From Shewanella sp. MBTL60-112-B2 (GTDB lineage Bacteria; Pseudomonadota; Gammaproteobacteria; Enterobacterales; Shewanellaceae), in assembly GCF_019655055.1 (NCBI RefSeq), contig NZ_BPFA01000032.1, positions 1-61,169 of the forward strand: 61,169 bases of DNA, read 5' to 3'. Each line of letters opens with the position of its first letter. Position 1 is the first letter of the stretch. The translations under genes were made by a program, and so were the position numbers. This document shows positions 51,389-61,048 of this stretch, in pieces. Below the pieces are notes generated by a model. That model made no database searches. It saw only the letters and a program-made list of their open reading frames with translations, and was not told the origin of the DNA.

Positions 51389-52297
51389 TTACTTAAGTGT
51401 CTTAACGATAGCTTTTAGGTACTCAGCGAATTCTGGGCCAATTTCCCTATGACGCAGTGCATGCTCTACATGGGCCTGCATATAGCCTAACTTATTACCA
51501 CAGTCATGACTCTTACCTTGCATGTAATAGGCATTAACAGTTTGGTTTTCCATCAACATAGCAATGGCGTCTGTTAGCTGGATTTCATCGCCAGCACCTG
51601 CAGGCGTCTTAGCAAGGTACGACCAGATCTCGGCAGGCAATACATAGCGACCAACAACGGCTAAATTAGAAGGGGCATCTTCAACGCTTGGCTTCTCTAC
51701 TAATTGAGTTAACGGCAGTGATTCACCAGGGTTTAGTTCTGCACCATTGATATCGGCAATGCCGTATTGATTAACAAGTTCATGTGGCACGCCTTCAACC
51801 ATGATTTGACCGACCTCGGTCTGATCATAAATCGCAACCATCTCGGCAAGGTTGTCTTTGCTTAAGTCGCTGCTTGCGTCGTCGATCAGTACGTCCGGTA
51901 AAAGTACGGCAAAAGGAGCGTCACCTATGATGCTTTTAGCACATAAAATAGCATGACCTAGGCCTTTAGCTTGTGACTGACGAACACTAATAATCGTGAC
52001 GTCGTCTGGGCAAATAGCTTGTACTTCAGCTAAGAGTTGACGTTTAACGCGACGCTCGAGTTGAGTTTCTAACTCAAAGCTGGTGTCGAAATGGTTTTCA
52101 ACTGAGTTTTTACTGGCGTGAGTAACTAAGACAATCTCTTTAATTCCCGCTGCGATAGCCTCGTTGACAACATACTGGATAAGAGGTTTATCCATAACTG
52201 GCAGCATCTCTTTTGGAATAGCTTTAGTGGCTGGAAGCATCCGGGTTCCAAGGCCTGCTACAGGGATAACTGCTTTGAGAATTTTATGTTGTTTCAT
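51389..52297 (-). CDS. galU: UTP-glucose-1-phosphate uridylyltransferase
   Basis: GalU makes UDP-glucose, the substrate of GalE and Ugd. The 302-aa product has the GLGTRMLPATKAIPKEMLPV signature (residues about 17-36), QYVVNEAIAAGI, GLGHAILCA and VEKP. It is of usual length. It starts the galU-galE unit; the promoter is in the 515-bp divergent region shared with phhA. Confidence 0.96.
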   Translation of the reverse strand: MKQHKILKAVIPVAGLGTRMLPATKAIPKEMLPVMDKPLIQYVVNEAIAAGIKEIVLVTHASKNSVENHFDTSFELETQLERRVKRQLLAEVQAICPDDVTIISVRQSQAKGLGHAILCAKSIIGDAPFAVLLPDVLIDDASSDLSKDNLAEMVAIYDQTEVGQIMVEGVPHELVNQYGIADINGAELNPGESLPLTQLVEKPSVEDAPSNLAVVGRYVLPAEIWSYLAKTPAGAGDEIQLTDAIAMLMENQTVNAYYMQGKSHDCGNKLGYMQAHVEHALRHREIGPEFAEYLKAIVKTLK

Positions 52298-52812
52298 TCT
52301 AATCCTATCTACTCTAAGTCAGGAGTGGGTATACAAACCTATATTCTATACCGAAATAAAGCTCGAATGGTGAAGATTTGTTTAAAGCGAGTTGTAAATT
52401 AACTTTATTTGCGATTTTGTTGAAAAGTTGAAGAATTTTTCGGCTTAGAGCGACTATTGGCGCAAAGAAAAAGGCTTTCTGTTGTTAAAGCTCAGCTTTA
52501 ACAGTTCGCGGGTAGAAATCACATAATGCTACTGATGTTGAAAATTAGCGGTTTTAAGGCGGTTGATTAAGCTCGTGTCAATTGTTTTATACGCTTCAAG
52601 GCTAAGCATCGGCACGATTTGGAGAGAAAACCGCTTAAGCGTGTAACATTATTATTACACTTAGTGGCTCTTTACTGATGAACAATAAACAGTGATCGGC
52701 TTAACAAGTTTGCAGCTTTAGTGAAGTATGAAGTAAGCACTCCTTATCAGTTGTAGAGCGCTTATTTTCACTCTTGCTCCAAACTACTGATTAGAATCAT
52801 GAGTAAATAACT
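52298..52812. other. Divergent region galU/phhA with TyrR box and a hairpin
   Basis: No gene is seen in 515 bases. A perfect 9-bp inverted repeat with a 3-nt loop (52483-52491, 52495-52503) and a TyrR-box-like site (52642-52659) are present. No mosaic repeats occur here or further right, so this is normal spacer DNA. Confidence 0.75.
52642..52659. promoter_or_regulatory. TyrR-box-like operator upstream of phhA
   Basis: TGTAAC-ATTATT-ATTACA matches TGTAAA-N6-TTTACA in 10 of 12 positions and is a near-perfect palindrome (TGTAA..TTACA). It lies 154 bp before phhA; tyrR is two genes downstream. Confidence 0.68.
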
Positions 52813-53604
52813 ATGAGTAAACCGCACAACTATACAGCACGTTTGCCAGATGCCGATGGCTATATTGAGTACCCTCAAACTGAGCATGATATTTGGTCAC
52901 AGCTTTATCAAAGACAGAAAGTCAATCTACCTGGCCGCGCCTGTCAAGAATATAACGATGGCCTTAATAAACTGGGGCTTGCGAGCGATAGAGTGCCGCA
53001 ACTCTCTGAGATTGACGATGTCTTACTACAAGCTACTGGGTGGAAGACGGCTGCGGTTCCTGCGCTTATCTCATTTGGTAAGTTCTTTGAGCTTCTGGCT
53101 AATAAGTCATTTCCGGTGGCAACTTTTATTCGTAGCCGAGAAGAGCTGGATTACCTGCAAGAGCCCGATATTTTCCATGAGGTATTTGGCCATTGTCCAT
53201 TGCTGACCAATTCATCTTTCGCTCATTTTTCTCATCTGTATGGCCAATTAGGGCTTGCGGCGAGTAAAGAGGATCGGGTCTTTTTAGCAAGGCTATACTG
53301 GTTTACTGTCGAATTTGGTTTATTGCGTTCTAAAAGCAACGAATTGAGAATTTATGGTGGAGGGATTTTAAGCTCTCCAGGTGAGACTTTGTATGTTATG
53401 GGCTCAGAGCCTGAGATTAGGCCGTTTGATTTAATAGATGTGCTGCGTACGCCATACAGGATTGATATTATGCAGCCAATTTATTATGCCATTGAAGAGA
53501 TTAGCGACCTGGGCGCAATAGCCGAGATGGATATTATGGCTGCAGTTAATAAGGCACGAGAGTTGGGATTGTTTACTGCAACATTCCCCGCTAAATCGGC
53601 TTAG
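52813..53604 (+). CDS. phhA: Phenylalanine 4-monooxygenase
   Basis: PhhA converts phenylalanine to tyrosine with tetrahydrobiopterin and non-haem iron. The 263-aa product has the iron ligands in HEVFGHCPLL (two His) and VEFGLL (Glu), and GRACQEYNDGL near the N-terminus. Size is typical of bacterial enzymes without the regulatory ACT domain. It is followed by phhB 117 bp on; a TyrR-box-like site is upstream. Confidence 0.96.
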   Translation: MSKPHNYTARLPDADGYIEYPQTEHDIWSQLYQRQKVNLPGRACQEYNDGLNKLGLASDRVPQLSEIDDVLLQATGWKTAAVPALISFGKFFELLANKSFPVATFIRSREELDYLQEPDIFHEVFGHCPLLTNSSFAHFSHLYGQLGLAASKEDRVFLARLYWFTVEFGLLRSKSNELRIYGGGILSSPGETLYVMGSEPEIRPFDLIDVLRTPYRIDIMQPIYYAIEEISDLGAIAEMDIMAAVNKARELGLFTATFPAKSA

Positions 53605-53721
53605 TTATAACTGATAGTTAAAAGAACCGTTAAAAGAGTTAACTAACGCCCATCAGCGATTGTTGTGAGTATTAAGAGGCGTAAGTAAAGGCGAATTAGT
53701 AGCAATGATTAAGGAATAGAT

Positions 53722-54060
53722 ATGACTGAATTAGCGCAAATGAAATGTGAAGCATGCCAGGCAGATGCACCTAAAGTGACAGATGATGAACTGGCGCAGT
53801 TAATCGCAAAAATTCCCGATTGGGGCGTTGAAGTCCGTGACGGTGTTATGCAGTTGGAACGTGTGTACAAGTTTAAAAATTTTAAGTTAGCAATGGAGTT
53901 TACTAATAAGCTCGCAGACCTAGCCGAAGCTGATTTTCATCACCCTGGGATCTTAACCGAGTGGGGTAAGGTGACGGTTACTTGGTGGTCGCATTCAATA
54001 AAGGGCCTTCATAAGAACGACTTTATTATGGCGGCAAAGACCGACACCTTATTTGAATAA
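53722..54060 (+). CDS. phhB: Pterin-4a-carbinolamine dehydratase
   Basis: PhhB recycles the pterin cofactor of PhhA. The 112-aa product has the family motif ADFHHPGILTEWGKVTVTWWSHSIKGLH with its catalytic His pair. A small Cys pair (KCEACQAD) at the N-terminus is often present in this group. It follows phhA in an operon-like order. Confidence 0.95.
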   Translation: MTELAQMKCEACQADAPKVTDDELAQLIAKIPDWGVEVRDGVMQLERVYKFKNFKLAMEFTNKLADLAEADFHHPGILTEWGKVTVTWWSHSIKGLHKNDFIMAAKTDTLFE

Positions 54061-54185
54061 GCTTATAGGCATTTAACGGCTGCAAAATGGCTGTTTTATT
54101 ACCGGATGAGTTCGTCAAACCTCCGGTATCAAAGGCGTGTTAGCATTGCTGGCACGCATTTATTTTCTTTATGTTACAAATCCTC

Positions 54186-54203
54186 TGTAAACAAGTCTTG
54201 CCA
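54186..54203. promoter_or_regulatory. Weak TyrR-box-like site upstream of tyrR
   Basis: TGTAAA-CAAGTC-TTGCCA keeps a perfect left half and 4 of 6 bases on the right. It lies about 140 bp before tyrR and could be autoregulatory. A TACCGGA/TCCGGTA inverted repeat is at 54100-54128. Confidence 0.35.
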
Positions 54204-54343
54204 CAGCAAAGATAAACTTCTAACGTATAGACGATTACAGAAGTGGATGTTGCTTTTAAGCCTGCTCCCTAAACCGTGCGAATTCCCTTCTGATGGCTGT
54301 TTTATCCCAATAACGAGTATTTAAAAAAGGGAACTGCAATAGT

Positions 54344-55885
54344 ATGCGCTTGGAAGTCAGCTGTTTAGACCGAGTGGGTCTCGCCAAAGATATCTTATTG
54401 ATTATGGAAGACTATGGGATTAATTTGTTTGCTATTGACGCAAGCAACCAAGGTTTCCTATATCTACAATTTGCTGAAGTGAGTTTCGACACTCTCAGTG
54501 AATTACTCCCCTTAATTAGAAAAGTAGAAGGCGTACATGATGTACGGACGGTGTCATTTATGCCGTCAGAGCAGGAACATTACGCACTTAAAACACTATT
54601 AAAAACCTTACCGGACTCTGTATTTTCTCTTGATGTGAAAGGGCGGATCCGCATCGTCAATGAATCGGCCTTACACACAGTAGGTATGGCCGAACATGAA
54701 GTGATAGATGAGCCGATAAATCATTGGGTGCAGGGGTTTAACTTTAGCCGTTGGTTAAGTGAATCAACAGTCCTAGCTCAAGCGACACGGGTAAATATTG
54801 GAGAGAATGAATACTTAGCCGAGATGTTACCTATTTATTTACCCGATAGTGGTAGTGATACTCCCATTTTGGCAGGTGCAGTGGTATCGCTGAAATCGCC
54901 CGCACGCTTGGGTAAACAATTCAACGCTTTGCAAAATCAATCGAGTGGCTTTGAGAATGTACTCGCAACCAGTGACAAGATGAAAGAAGTACTGGTTCAG
55001 GCTCGCCGTATGGCACAGCTTGATGCTCCTTTGTTGATTACGGGGGAAACGGGAACGGGAAAAGAGTTGATGTCTCGTGCTTGCCATGATGCCAGTATGC
55101 GCCGTGAACACCCTTTTATTGCGATTAATTGTGCAGCAATGCCTGACAGTGCCGCCGAAGAAGAGCTTTTTGGTTTTGTTAGCAATGGCAACGTGGTTAA
55201 GCGTGGCTTTATTGAGGAAGCTAAGGGCGGGACGATTTTTCTTGATGAAATAGCCGAGATGTCTAAGGCTGCTCAGGTTAAGTTATTGCGATTCATACAG
55301 GACGGTACCTTTAGACGGGTAGGGGGGGATGAGGAGATCCGCAGTGATGTGCGCATTATCTGTTCGACTCAAAAAAATCTTGCCGAGTTATGCCAAAGTG
55401 GCGAGTTTAGAGAAGATCTTTATTACCGGATCCATGTATTGAGTTTCCATGTGCCTTCATTGCGTGAGCGTAAAGTCGATATTATTCCGCTTACCGAAAT
55501 GTTTTTAGAGCACTACAGTCAGCAATTATCGATCCCTATTCGCCGTATATCTGGTGAGTGTCGTGAGCACCTGTTAGGTTATGCATGGCCTGGCAATGTA
55601 CGTCAGCTTAAAAACGCAATATTTAGAGCCGTATCTATGTGGGATGGCAGTGCTGAGCTCACGGTAGAACAGCTAAAGCTGCCCTCATATGCTGAAGGGT
55701 TTGGCTATTTCGACCATCAGTTTGAGGGAAGTCTTGAGCAAGCGATGAAACAGTTTGAAGCGAGTCTTTTACGAAGATTGTATCCGGCTTACCCCAGCAC
55801 TCGACAATTAGCTAAGAAGTTGGGTGTGTCTCATACCGCAATTGCTAACAAACTTCGGGAATATAAGATCAATAAGCCAAAATAG
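54344..55885 (+). CDS. tyrR: TyrR transcriptional regulator of aromatic amino acid metabolism
   Basis: The 513-aa product has an N-terminal ACT domain (RLEVSCLDRVGLAKDIL), a PAS domain (about 85-190), a AAA+ domain with Walker A GETGTGKE and LDEIAEM, and a C-terminal HTH (STRQLAKKLGVSHTAIANKLREY). The sigma-54 loop GAFTGA is replaced by SNGNVVKRG, as expected for TyrR, which works with sigma-70. It lies between phhAB and fahA-maiA, both of which have TyrR-box-like sites. Confidence 0.95.
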   Translation: MRLEVSCLDRVGLAKDILLIMEDYGINLFAIDASNQGFLYLQFAEVSFDTLSELLPLIRKVEGVHDVRTVSFMPSEQEHYALKTLLKTLPDSVFSLDVKGRIRIVNESALHTVGMAEHEVIDEPINHWVQGFNFSRWLSESTVLAQATRVNIGENEYLAEMLPIYLPDSGSDTPILAGAVVSLKSPARLGKQFNALQNQSSGFENVLATSDKMKEVLVQARRMAQLDAPLLITGETGTGKELMSRACHDASMRREHPFIAINCAAMPDSAAEEELFGFVSNGNVVKRGFIEEAKGGTIFLDEIAEMSKAAQVKLLRFIQDGTFRRVGGDEEIRSDVRIICSTQKNLAELCQSGEFREDLYYRIHVLSFHVPSLRERKVDIIPLTEMFLEHYSQQLSIPIRRISGECREHLLGYAWPGNVRQLKNAIFRAVSMWDGSAELTVEQLKLPSYAEGFGYFDHQFEGSLEQAMKQFEASLLRRLYPAYPSTRQLAKKLGVSHTAIANKLREYKINKPK

Positions 55886-55969
55886 GTGTAAATGAAGTGT
55901 GCCGTTGATTGCTGTATAGATAGGCTGCTTTCGGCCTAAATCATGGTGATTCGGCTATTCTTAATGAGC

Positions 55970-55987
55970 TGTATCTAATAGTTTACA
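55970..55987. promoter_or_regulatory. TyrR-box-like operator upstream of fahA
   Basis: TGTATC-TAATAG-TTTACA matches TGTAAA-N6-TTTACA in 10 of 12 positions. It lies 173 bp before fahA. Confidence 0.58.
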
Positions 55988-56159
55988 CTGATGAGGTTAA
56001 AGTGGTTAAGTGTGATTTCGTGCACACTATTCCACTTGGGAGTGAGTTGATGTCATTCTATGGTTCGATTTTGAATTATGACCAAGTTTTGATTAATGCT
56101 CGCTGCAAATGCTAAATAATAACAACTCGCAGCCATGCCACAATTTTTTAGGAGTGACG

Positions 56160-57146
56160 ATGAAGTTAGCAAGTTATGATAATGGACGCCGTGACGGTCA
56201 ACTGATGTTGGTTAGCAAAGATCTGACTAAGGCTGTTGCCGTGCCTGCTATTGCTCATACCATGCAACAACTGATGGATGCTTGGGAACTGCTTAATCCA
56301 CAATTAGTTGAACTGTACGATGCGTTAAACAAGGGAATGATGGATAACGCTGTTGATTTTGATGAATCCAAATGTTTGTCTCCGTTACCAAGGGCTTATC
56401 AATGGGCTGATGGCAGCGCGTACGTTAACCATGTTGAGTTAGTGCGCAAAGCCCGTGGCGCAGAGATGCCAGAAACATTTTGGACAGACCCGTTAGTATA
56501 TCAAGGCGGTTCAGACAGCTTTATTGCCCCTAAGGCTGATATTCCACTCGGCAGTGAGGAGTGGGGCATCGATTTCGAATCTGAAATCGCTGTGATCACC
56601 GATGATGTGCCTATGGGCGTAACGGTTGATGATGCTGCGAAGCACATTAAATTATTGATGCTAGTGAACGATGTATCGTTACGTAACCTTATCCCTGGTG
56701 AGTTAGCTAAAGGGTTCGGTTTTTTCCAAGCTAAACCTTCAAGCAGCTTCTCTCCTGTTGCTGTTACGCCTGATGAACTCGAAGATAAATGGCAAGATGC
56801 TAAAGTGCACTTGCCACTGATTACTCATTTAAACAGTGAGTTATTTGGTCGTCCAAATGCCGGTGTTGATATGACATTTAACTTTAGCCAATTGGTATCG
56901 CATGTGGCTAAAACTCGCCCATTGGGTGCCGGTGCGATTATTGGCTCTGGCACTATTTCAAATTACGATCGCAGTGCCGGTTCAAGCTGCCTAGCTGAAA
57001 CGCGTATGCTTGAGACGATTGCAGATGGCAAACCTTCTACCTCATTTATGCGCTTTGGTGATCGTGTGCGCATTGAGATGTTAGATGATGACAACAAGAG
57101 TATCTTTGGCTCTATCGATCAGCAAGTTGTCGAATATAAGGCGTAG
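56160..57146 (+). CDS. fahA: Fumarylacetoacetate hydrolase
   Basis: FahA cleaves fumarylacetoacetate to fumarate and acetoacetate, the last step of homogentisate breakdown. The 328-aa product has the FAH fold core DFESEIAVITDDV with metal-binding acidic residues and GAGAIIGSGTISNYDRS. The ATG at 56160 is chosen for its AGGAGTGACG site; an upstream ATG at 56109 would add 17 residues with no family match. Followed by a terminator and maiA. Confidence 0.94.
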   Translation: MKLASYDNGRRDGQLMLVSKDLTKAVAVPAIAHTMQQLMDAWELLNPQLVELYDALNKGMMDNAVDFDESKCLSPLPRAYQWADGSAYVNHVELVRKARGAEMPETFWTDPLVYQGGSDSFIAPKADIPLGSEEWGIDFESEIAVITDDVPMGVTVDDAAKHIKLLMLVNDVSLRNLIPGELAKGFGFFQAKPSSSFSPVAVTPDELEDKWQDAKVHLPLITHLNSELFGRPNAGVDMTFNFSQLVSHVAKTRPLGAGAIIGSGTISNYDRSAGSSCLAETRMLETIADGKPSTSFMRFGDRVRIEMLDDDNKSIFGSIDQQVVEYKA

Positions 57147-57171
57147 TTGATTGCTATTTATTGCGTAGCAT

Positions 57172-57202
57172 AAAAGGCTGACTCTAACGGGTTGGCCTTT
57201 TT
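57172..57202 (+). terminator. Terminator-like hairpin between fahA and maiA
   Basis: AAAAGGC (57172-57178) pairs with GCCTTTT (57195-57201), and GU pairs extend the stem to about 11 bp, with a T tail. Transcripts may partly read through into maiA. Confidence 0.7.
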
Positions 57203-57264
57203 GTTAGGCTAACGGCAATGACCGGGGGTATGACTATTGTTGTGGCGTAAAAGGAGATATTAAG

Positions 57265-57930
57265 ATGGAAACAACCAAGCTTAAATTATACGGATATTGG
57301 CGTTCAAGCGCGGCCTATCGTGTGCGTATTGCAATGAACTTAAAATCGTTGGATGCGGAGCATATATCTGTGCATTTAGTTAAGGGCGGTGGCGAGCAAC
57401 ATCACGAAGCGTATACAGACCTTAACGCTCAAGAACTGGTACCCAGTTTAGTTATTGAGCAGGCAGATAAAGAGGTAGTGCTGACTCAGTCTTTGGCTAT
57501 TCTAGAGTATTTAGATGAAGCTTACCCTCAGGTATCGTTGTTACCAGCACAAATGTTTGATAAATCCATTGTTCGTGCGATGGCATTGCTTATAGCGTGT
57601 GAGGTCCACCCTCTGAACAACTTAAAGGTGCTGCAGTACCTTAGTGGAGAATTAAAGGTCGACAATGACTGTAAGCAAGCTTGGTATCATCACTGGCTCA
57701 ATCAAGGTTTTACTGCTCTTGAGAAGCAACTAGAGCAACATAGCGGCGATTTTTGCTTTGGGGACAGCCCAACACTTGCCGACATATGTTTAGTGCCTCA
57801 GGTGTATAATGCTAAGCGTTTTGAGTTAGATATGAGTCCATATCCAAATATTGAACGAATTAATGCGCATTGCTTAACTTTACCGGCATTTATCAGCGCA
57901 GTACCCGAGAATCAAGCTGACGCCAGTTAA
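57265..57930 (+). CDS. maiA: Maleylacetoacetate isomerase (zeta-class GST)
   Basis: MaiA isomerises maleylacetoacetate to fumarylacetoacetate with glutathione. The 221-aa product has the zeta signature SSAAYRVRIAMNLK near residue 14 and QSLAILEYLDE, then a helical C-terminal domain with CEVHPLNNLKVLQYL. It supplies the substrate of FahA. The genes for HppD and homogentisate dioxygenase are not in the window. Confidence 0.95.
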   Translation: METTKLKLYGYWRSSAAYRVRIAMNLKSLDAEHISVHLVKGGGEQHHEAYTDLNAQELVPSLVIEQADKEVVLTQSLAILEYLDEAYPQVSLLPAQMFDKSIVRAMALLIACEVHPLNNLKVLQYLSGELKVDNDCKQAWYHHWLNQGFTALEKQLEQHSGDFCFGDSPTLADICLVPQVYNAKRFELDMSPYPNIERINAHCLTLPAFISAVPENQADAS

Positions 57931-57974
57931 ACGGTTCAATAAAGCATTACCTGCTTGGTTTAAACCGTTTTTTT
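57929..57974 (+). terminator. Bidirectional terminator maiA/LysR
   Basis: AAACGGTT (57929-57936) pairs with AACCGTTT (57963-57970) around a long loop, then a run of T to 57974. It overlaps the maiA stop and lies before the end of the LysR gene, so it may end both. Confidence 0.65.
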
Positions 57975-57992
57975 GGTTAAGAGTAAAGTCGA

Positions 57993-58874
57993 CTAACGGT
58001 TGCGCATCAGAAATTCAACGAACGCCTTATCGGCTTGACTGATAGGGCGTTGTTTTTTCCACGCGATATGTAAGTCTAAAAAAATGGGTGGGTTAAAAGG
58101 TTTAGCACAAATGTTGTCGTGTTTTTCTATCACCATTTCAAGCACACTGGTTATTCCATACTCCTGCGCAACAACTTGTTTAATGAGATTAATCAGGTTG
58201 GTTTCAAAGGCGATATTTGCCTTAAGGCCCAATTTCTCAGCCTGTTCTAGCATCCAATCTCGGTGAAAATAACCAGGCTTGAAAAATACCAGTTCATGTT
58301 GAAAAAACGCTTCAAGAGAAACGGTGTCAGATTCAGCAAGAGGGTGCCTTTTACCTACAGCGACGACCATCTGCTCCTGCAGTAATAGGTGACTGTCAAA
58401 CTCATCGGTAAGATCATTGGCGGTAATGATGGCGATATCAACATCTTCATTCTGTAGCATTCTGAGAGTATCTCGAGTTCCGCCTTCAAACAGGGATAAC
58501 TTAAGCTCTGAATGCTGATGGCGAAATGCCATTAATCGTCTAGGTAGATAATATGAACCTAGCATGCCTGGCACAGCGACTCTGACTTCGCCCATCGTTA
58601 AGTTGGCCATCGATTTGATATGCGCTTCAGCTTGCGCCATATTTTTGATGATAAGCTTTGCATGCTGATGTAGAGCGCTGCCTTCAGCTGTTAGCGAAAG
58701 TGTTTTGCTGCTTTTATTCGGACCTCTATCAACTAGCGTGACACCAAGTTCCTGCTCGAGGCGCTTTATACTTTGACTCAATGCTGGTTGCGCCATATTG
58801 AGCCGCTCGGCGGCTTTAGTGAAGCTACCCGCTGTAATTAAGGCATCTAAGTATTTTAGCTGTTTAATATCCAT
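57993..58874 (-). CDS. LysR-family transcriptional regulator
   Basis: The 293-aa product has an N-terminal winged HTH (MDIKQLKYLDALITAGSFTKAAERLNMAQPALSQSIKRLEQELG) and a periplasmic-binding-like effector domain. It is divergent from an MFS transporter gene, 210 bp apart, and probably controls it, as in the E. coli ynfL/ynfM pair; this pairing is by arrangement only. A loose inverted repeat ATAACT (58999)..AGTTGTTAT (59017-59025) in the gap could be its operator. Confidence 0.93.
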   Translation of the reverse strand: MDIKQLKYLDALITAGSFTKAAERLNMAQPALSQSIKRLEQELGVTLVDRGPNKSSKTLSLTAEGSALHQHAKLIIKNMAQAEAHIKSMANLTMGEVRVAVPGMLGSYYLPRRLMAFRHQHSELKLSLFEGGTRDTLRMLQNEDVDIAIITANDLTDEFDSHLLLQEQMVVAVGKRHPLAESDTVSLEAFFQHELVFFKPGYFHRDWMLEQAEKLGLKANIAFETNLINLIKQVVAQEYGITSVLEMVIEKHDNICAKPFNPPIFLDLHIAWKKQRPISQADKAFVEFLMRNR

Positions 58875-59084
58875 TTTTGCTCTACTAAGTTATTGCTAAA
58901 TAAGCAGGTCACATTGGAGTGATATGAGCCTATTTCGATGGGGTATTTGTTAGTCTAGTTATAGGTGTTCTAGCTTAAAACTTACATAACAAAAATCAAT
59001 AACTATTGCGTTTATTAGTTGTTATCCATATGGGTAGCAGGCTGTTACTCTATTTAATAACGAACTAATTTGAGTTTGTTACCC

Positions 59085-60314
59085 ATGAATACCCGTAGTC
59101 AGGCGAAGCAAGGTGGTAGTGAGAGTCGCTTAATAATTGGCTTATCTATTGCCTCAATGGTTATTTTTATTAACTTGTACTTAGTCCAAGGCATGCTGCC
59201 GCTTATCGCTGATTCTTTCTCTGTGTCAACAAGCCATGCAACGTTGTTGTTGTCAGTCACCAGCTTTACTATGGCTTTCTCACTGTTACTATTCGCGGTG
59301 CTGTCCGATCGTGTCGGCCGTAAAAAGCCAATTCTTGTCAGTCTATACCTTTTGGTTATTCTTGATTTTTGCGCACTTTTTATTACCGAGTTTAATCAAC
59401 TGATCTTGCTTAGAATGATGCAAGGAGCATTGTTGGCATCTGTGCCAGCTATGGCAATGGCCTTTTTTAAAGATGAGCTGGGTAATAATGCTCTGTTAAA
59501 GGCTGGAGCAATCTATATCGCAGCTAATAGTGTGGGCGGGATAGCTGGGCGTTTACTTGGTGGCGGTATGGCGCAGTACTTAGATTGGCAGCAAGCGATG
59601 GAACTTCTTACTGCAGTGTCATTAATTGGAACGCTTGTGGTGACTTATTTATTACCAAAGAGTCATTTTGAAAAGCCTGAAGTTGAACTTGGTAGGTGGC
59701 CGCTCAAGAAAGCTGACTTTAATGGGTTCTGTCATCATCTAGCGGACCCAAAATTACGGCTTATTTATCTTGTCGGCGGGTTGGCCTTCATGGTGATGGT
59801 AAACCAGTTTAGCTACATTCAGCTGCATTTGATGGATAACCCCTTTAACTTAGGCCGCTTTGAAGTGACGCTGATTTTCCTTTGCTATCTCAGCGGAACC
59901 TATGCCTCTTATTGCTCGGCTAAATGGCTCGGAAGATTTGGACTAAAGAAGGTGTTCATCTGCTCTGTATCAGCGTTACTCGTCGGAACATTGCTTACCT
60001 TATTCGATACTTTAGCGGCAATTTTTGCTGGTTTTTTACTTTCAGCATTTGGCTTCTTCTTAATTCATAGTAGCTGTAACGCTTGGGTAGCCTATAGAGC
60101 TAAACAGCATCGTGCCAAAGCCACTGCATTGTATCTGTGTAGCTATTACTTAGGCGCCGCGATTGGTGGACCCTATTTACTACCATTTTGGTTGCTATGG
60201 GGTTGGCAAGGTGTAGTACTAGGATCTGTACTTGGATTATTGGTGTTGGTATTAGTCGTAATTAAGCTTGTCCAACCTAAATCGGTATCAGGTTCATTAT
60301 TGATGGAGCAGTAA
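59085..60314 (+). CDS. MFS transporter (YnfM-like, 12 TM)
   Basis: The 409-aa product has about twelve hydrophobic segments and the MFS signature loop SDRVGRKKPILV (between TM2 and TM3). The central loop about residues 195-215 is charged. I use the ATG at 59085; a TTG at 59070 would add five residues. Neither has a good ribosome site. Its substrate is unknown; efflux is a guess from similarity of plan to YnfM. Confidence 0.88.
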   Translation: MNTRSQAKQGGSESRLIIGLSIASMVIFINLYLVQGMLPLIADSFSVSTSHATLLLSVTSFTMAFSLLLFAVLSDRVGRKKPILVSLYLLVILDFCALFITEFNQLILLRMMQGALLASVPAMAMAFFKDELGNNALLKAGAIYIAANSVGGIAGRLLGGGMAQYLDWQQAMELLTAVSLIGTLVVTYLLPKSHFEKPEVELGRWPLKKADFNGFCHHLADPKLRLIYLVGGLAFMVMVNQFSYIQLHLMDNPFNLGRFEVTLIFLCYLSGTYASYCSAKWLGRFGLKKVFICSVSALLVGTLLTLFDTLAAIFAGFLLSAFGFFLIHSSCNAWVAYRAKQHRAKATALYLCSYYLGAAIGGPYLLPFWLLWGWQGVVLGSVLGLLVLVLVVIKLVQPKSVSGSLLMEQ

Positions 60315-60425
60315 TGATAAATGCCTTGGGGAGCGAAGAAGTGCGAGGCATTAGGTGCAGCAAGTAATCCACGGTCTTTAACCTTATGTCGAACCTGCTG
60401 CAAAGCCATACTTGACTCTTCACCT

Positions 60426-60653
60426 TTATTTATTGGGAGAGATCTGCTGCATGATCTGGTCACTGGGTAACAATTCTAGGTGACCATTCTCATCAAAATA
60501 CCAACCTGTTATAAAGCCTTTCTGACGCATTTGAACTAAATTCTTCATAACTGATTTAGCTTCCACCAGTGCAGTATCTTGATCGTATTGGCAAGTGAGT
60601 TTTAAGTAGGCCGCAATACTTGCTAATGAAGCGGATTGGCTGACATCTGCCAT
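60426..60653 (-). CDS. Small hypothetical protein (75 aa)
   Basis: I do not recognise this protein. It is short, acidic to neutral, with a helical N-terminal half (SLASIAAYLKLTCQYDQDTALVEAKSVMKNLVQMRQKG) and a C-terminal WYFDENGHLELLPSD segment, which looks like a real folded protein. The ATG at 60653 is chosen; a TTG at 60722 would add 23 hydrophobic residues. No ribosome site is clear for either. It lies between the MFS gene end and tRNA genes. Confidence 0.6.
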   Translation of the reverse strand: MADVSQSASLASIAAYLKLTCQYDQDTALVEAKSVMKNLVQMRQKGFITGWYFDENGHLELLPSDQIMQQISPNK

Positions 60654-60935
60654 AAGGTTTGTCCAACGATTGGTTATTCTAAAAGAATAGTAGACAACAG
60701 TGATGAGTGGCAAAAATACCAAGCAAATAATTTAGCGTAAAAGATCGGCAATATGAGAGTAGCTATAGCTTTCGGGTATGACTTTGAGTTTTAAGACTCA
60801 AGTTATAAAGGGGATTGGTTACCAAATCAAATATGTGATTACGGCTAGTTGAATAATTGTTTGTAGGGGGGAGCAACAGAGTACTTGAATTGGATAAATA
60901 TGGATGACGTAAAACGGAAAAGGGGAGTTAAAGAA

Positions 60936-61011
60936 TGGTGGTCGATACTGGGCTCGAACCAGTGACCCCCTCCTTGTAAGGGAGGTGCTCTCCCAGCTGA
61001 GCTAATCGACC
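60936..61011 (-). tRNA. tRNA-Val (anticodon UAC), copy 1
   Basis: A complete 76-nt cloverleaf on the minus strand. GGTCGAT pairs in the acceptor stem with ATCGACC; D-loop TAGCTCAGCTGGGAGAGC; anticodon loop CTTACAA with TAC; T-loop GGTTCGAGCC; encoded CCA at 60936-60938. It is transcribed leftward, the last of the array. Confidence 0.97.
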
Positions 61012-61048
61012 TGGGATTTCACAATGTTTTAATTCTTTATGAAAAGAA

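Noticed and set aside
54106..54324. 72-aa open frame between phhB and tyrR
   Set aside because: No family-like features, no ribosome site, composition unlike a protein; the region holds a hairpin and a TyrR-box-like site.
60173..60463. 96-aa minus-strand frame at the end of the MFS gene
   Set aside because: Mostly antisense to a clear transporter gene, with a low-complexity NTNTNNPSTDPST stretch.
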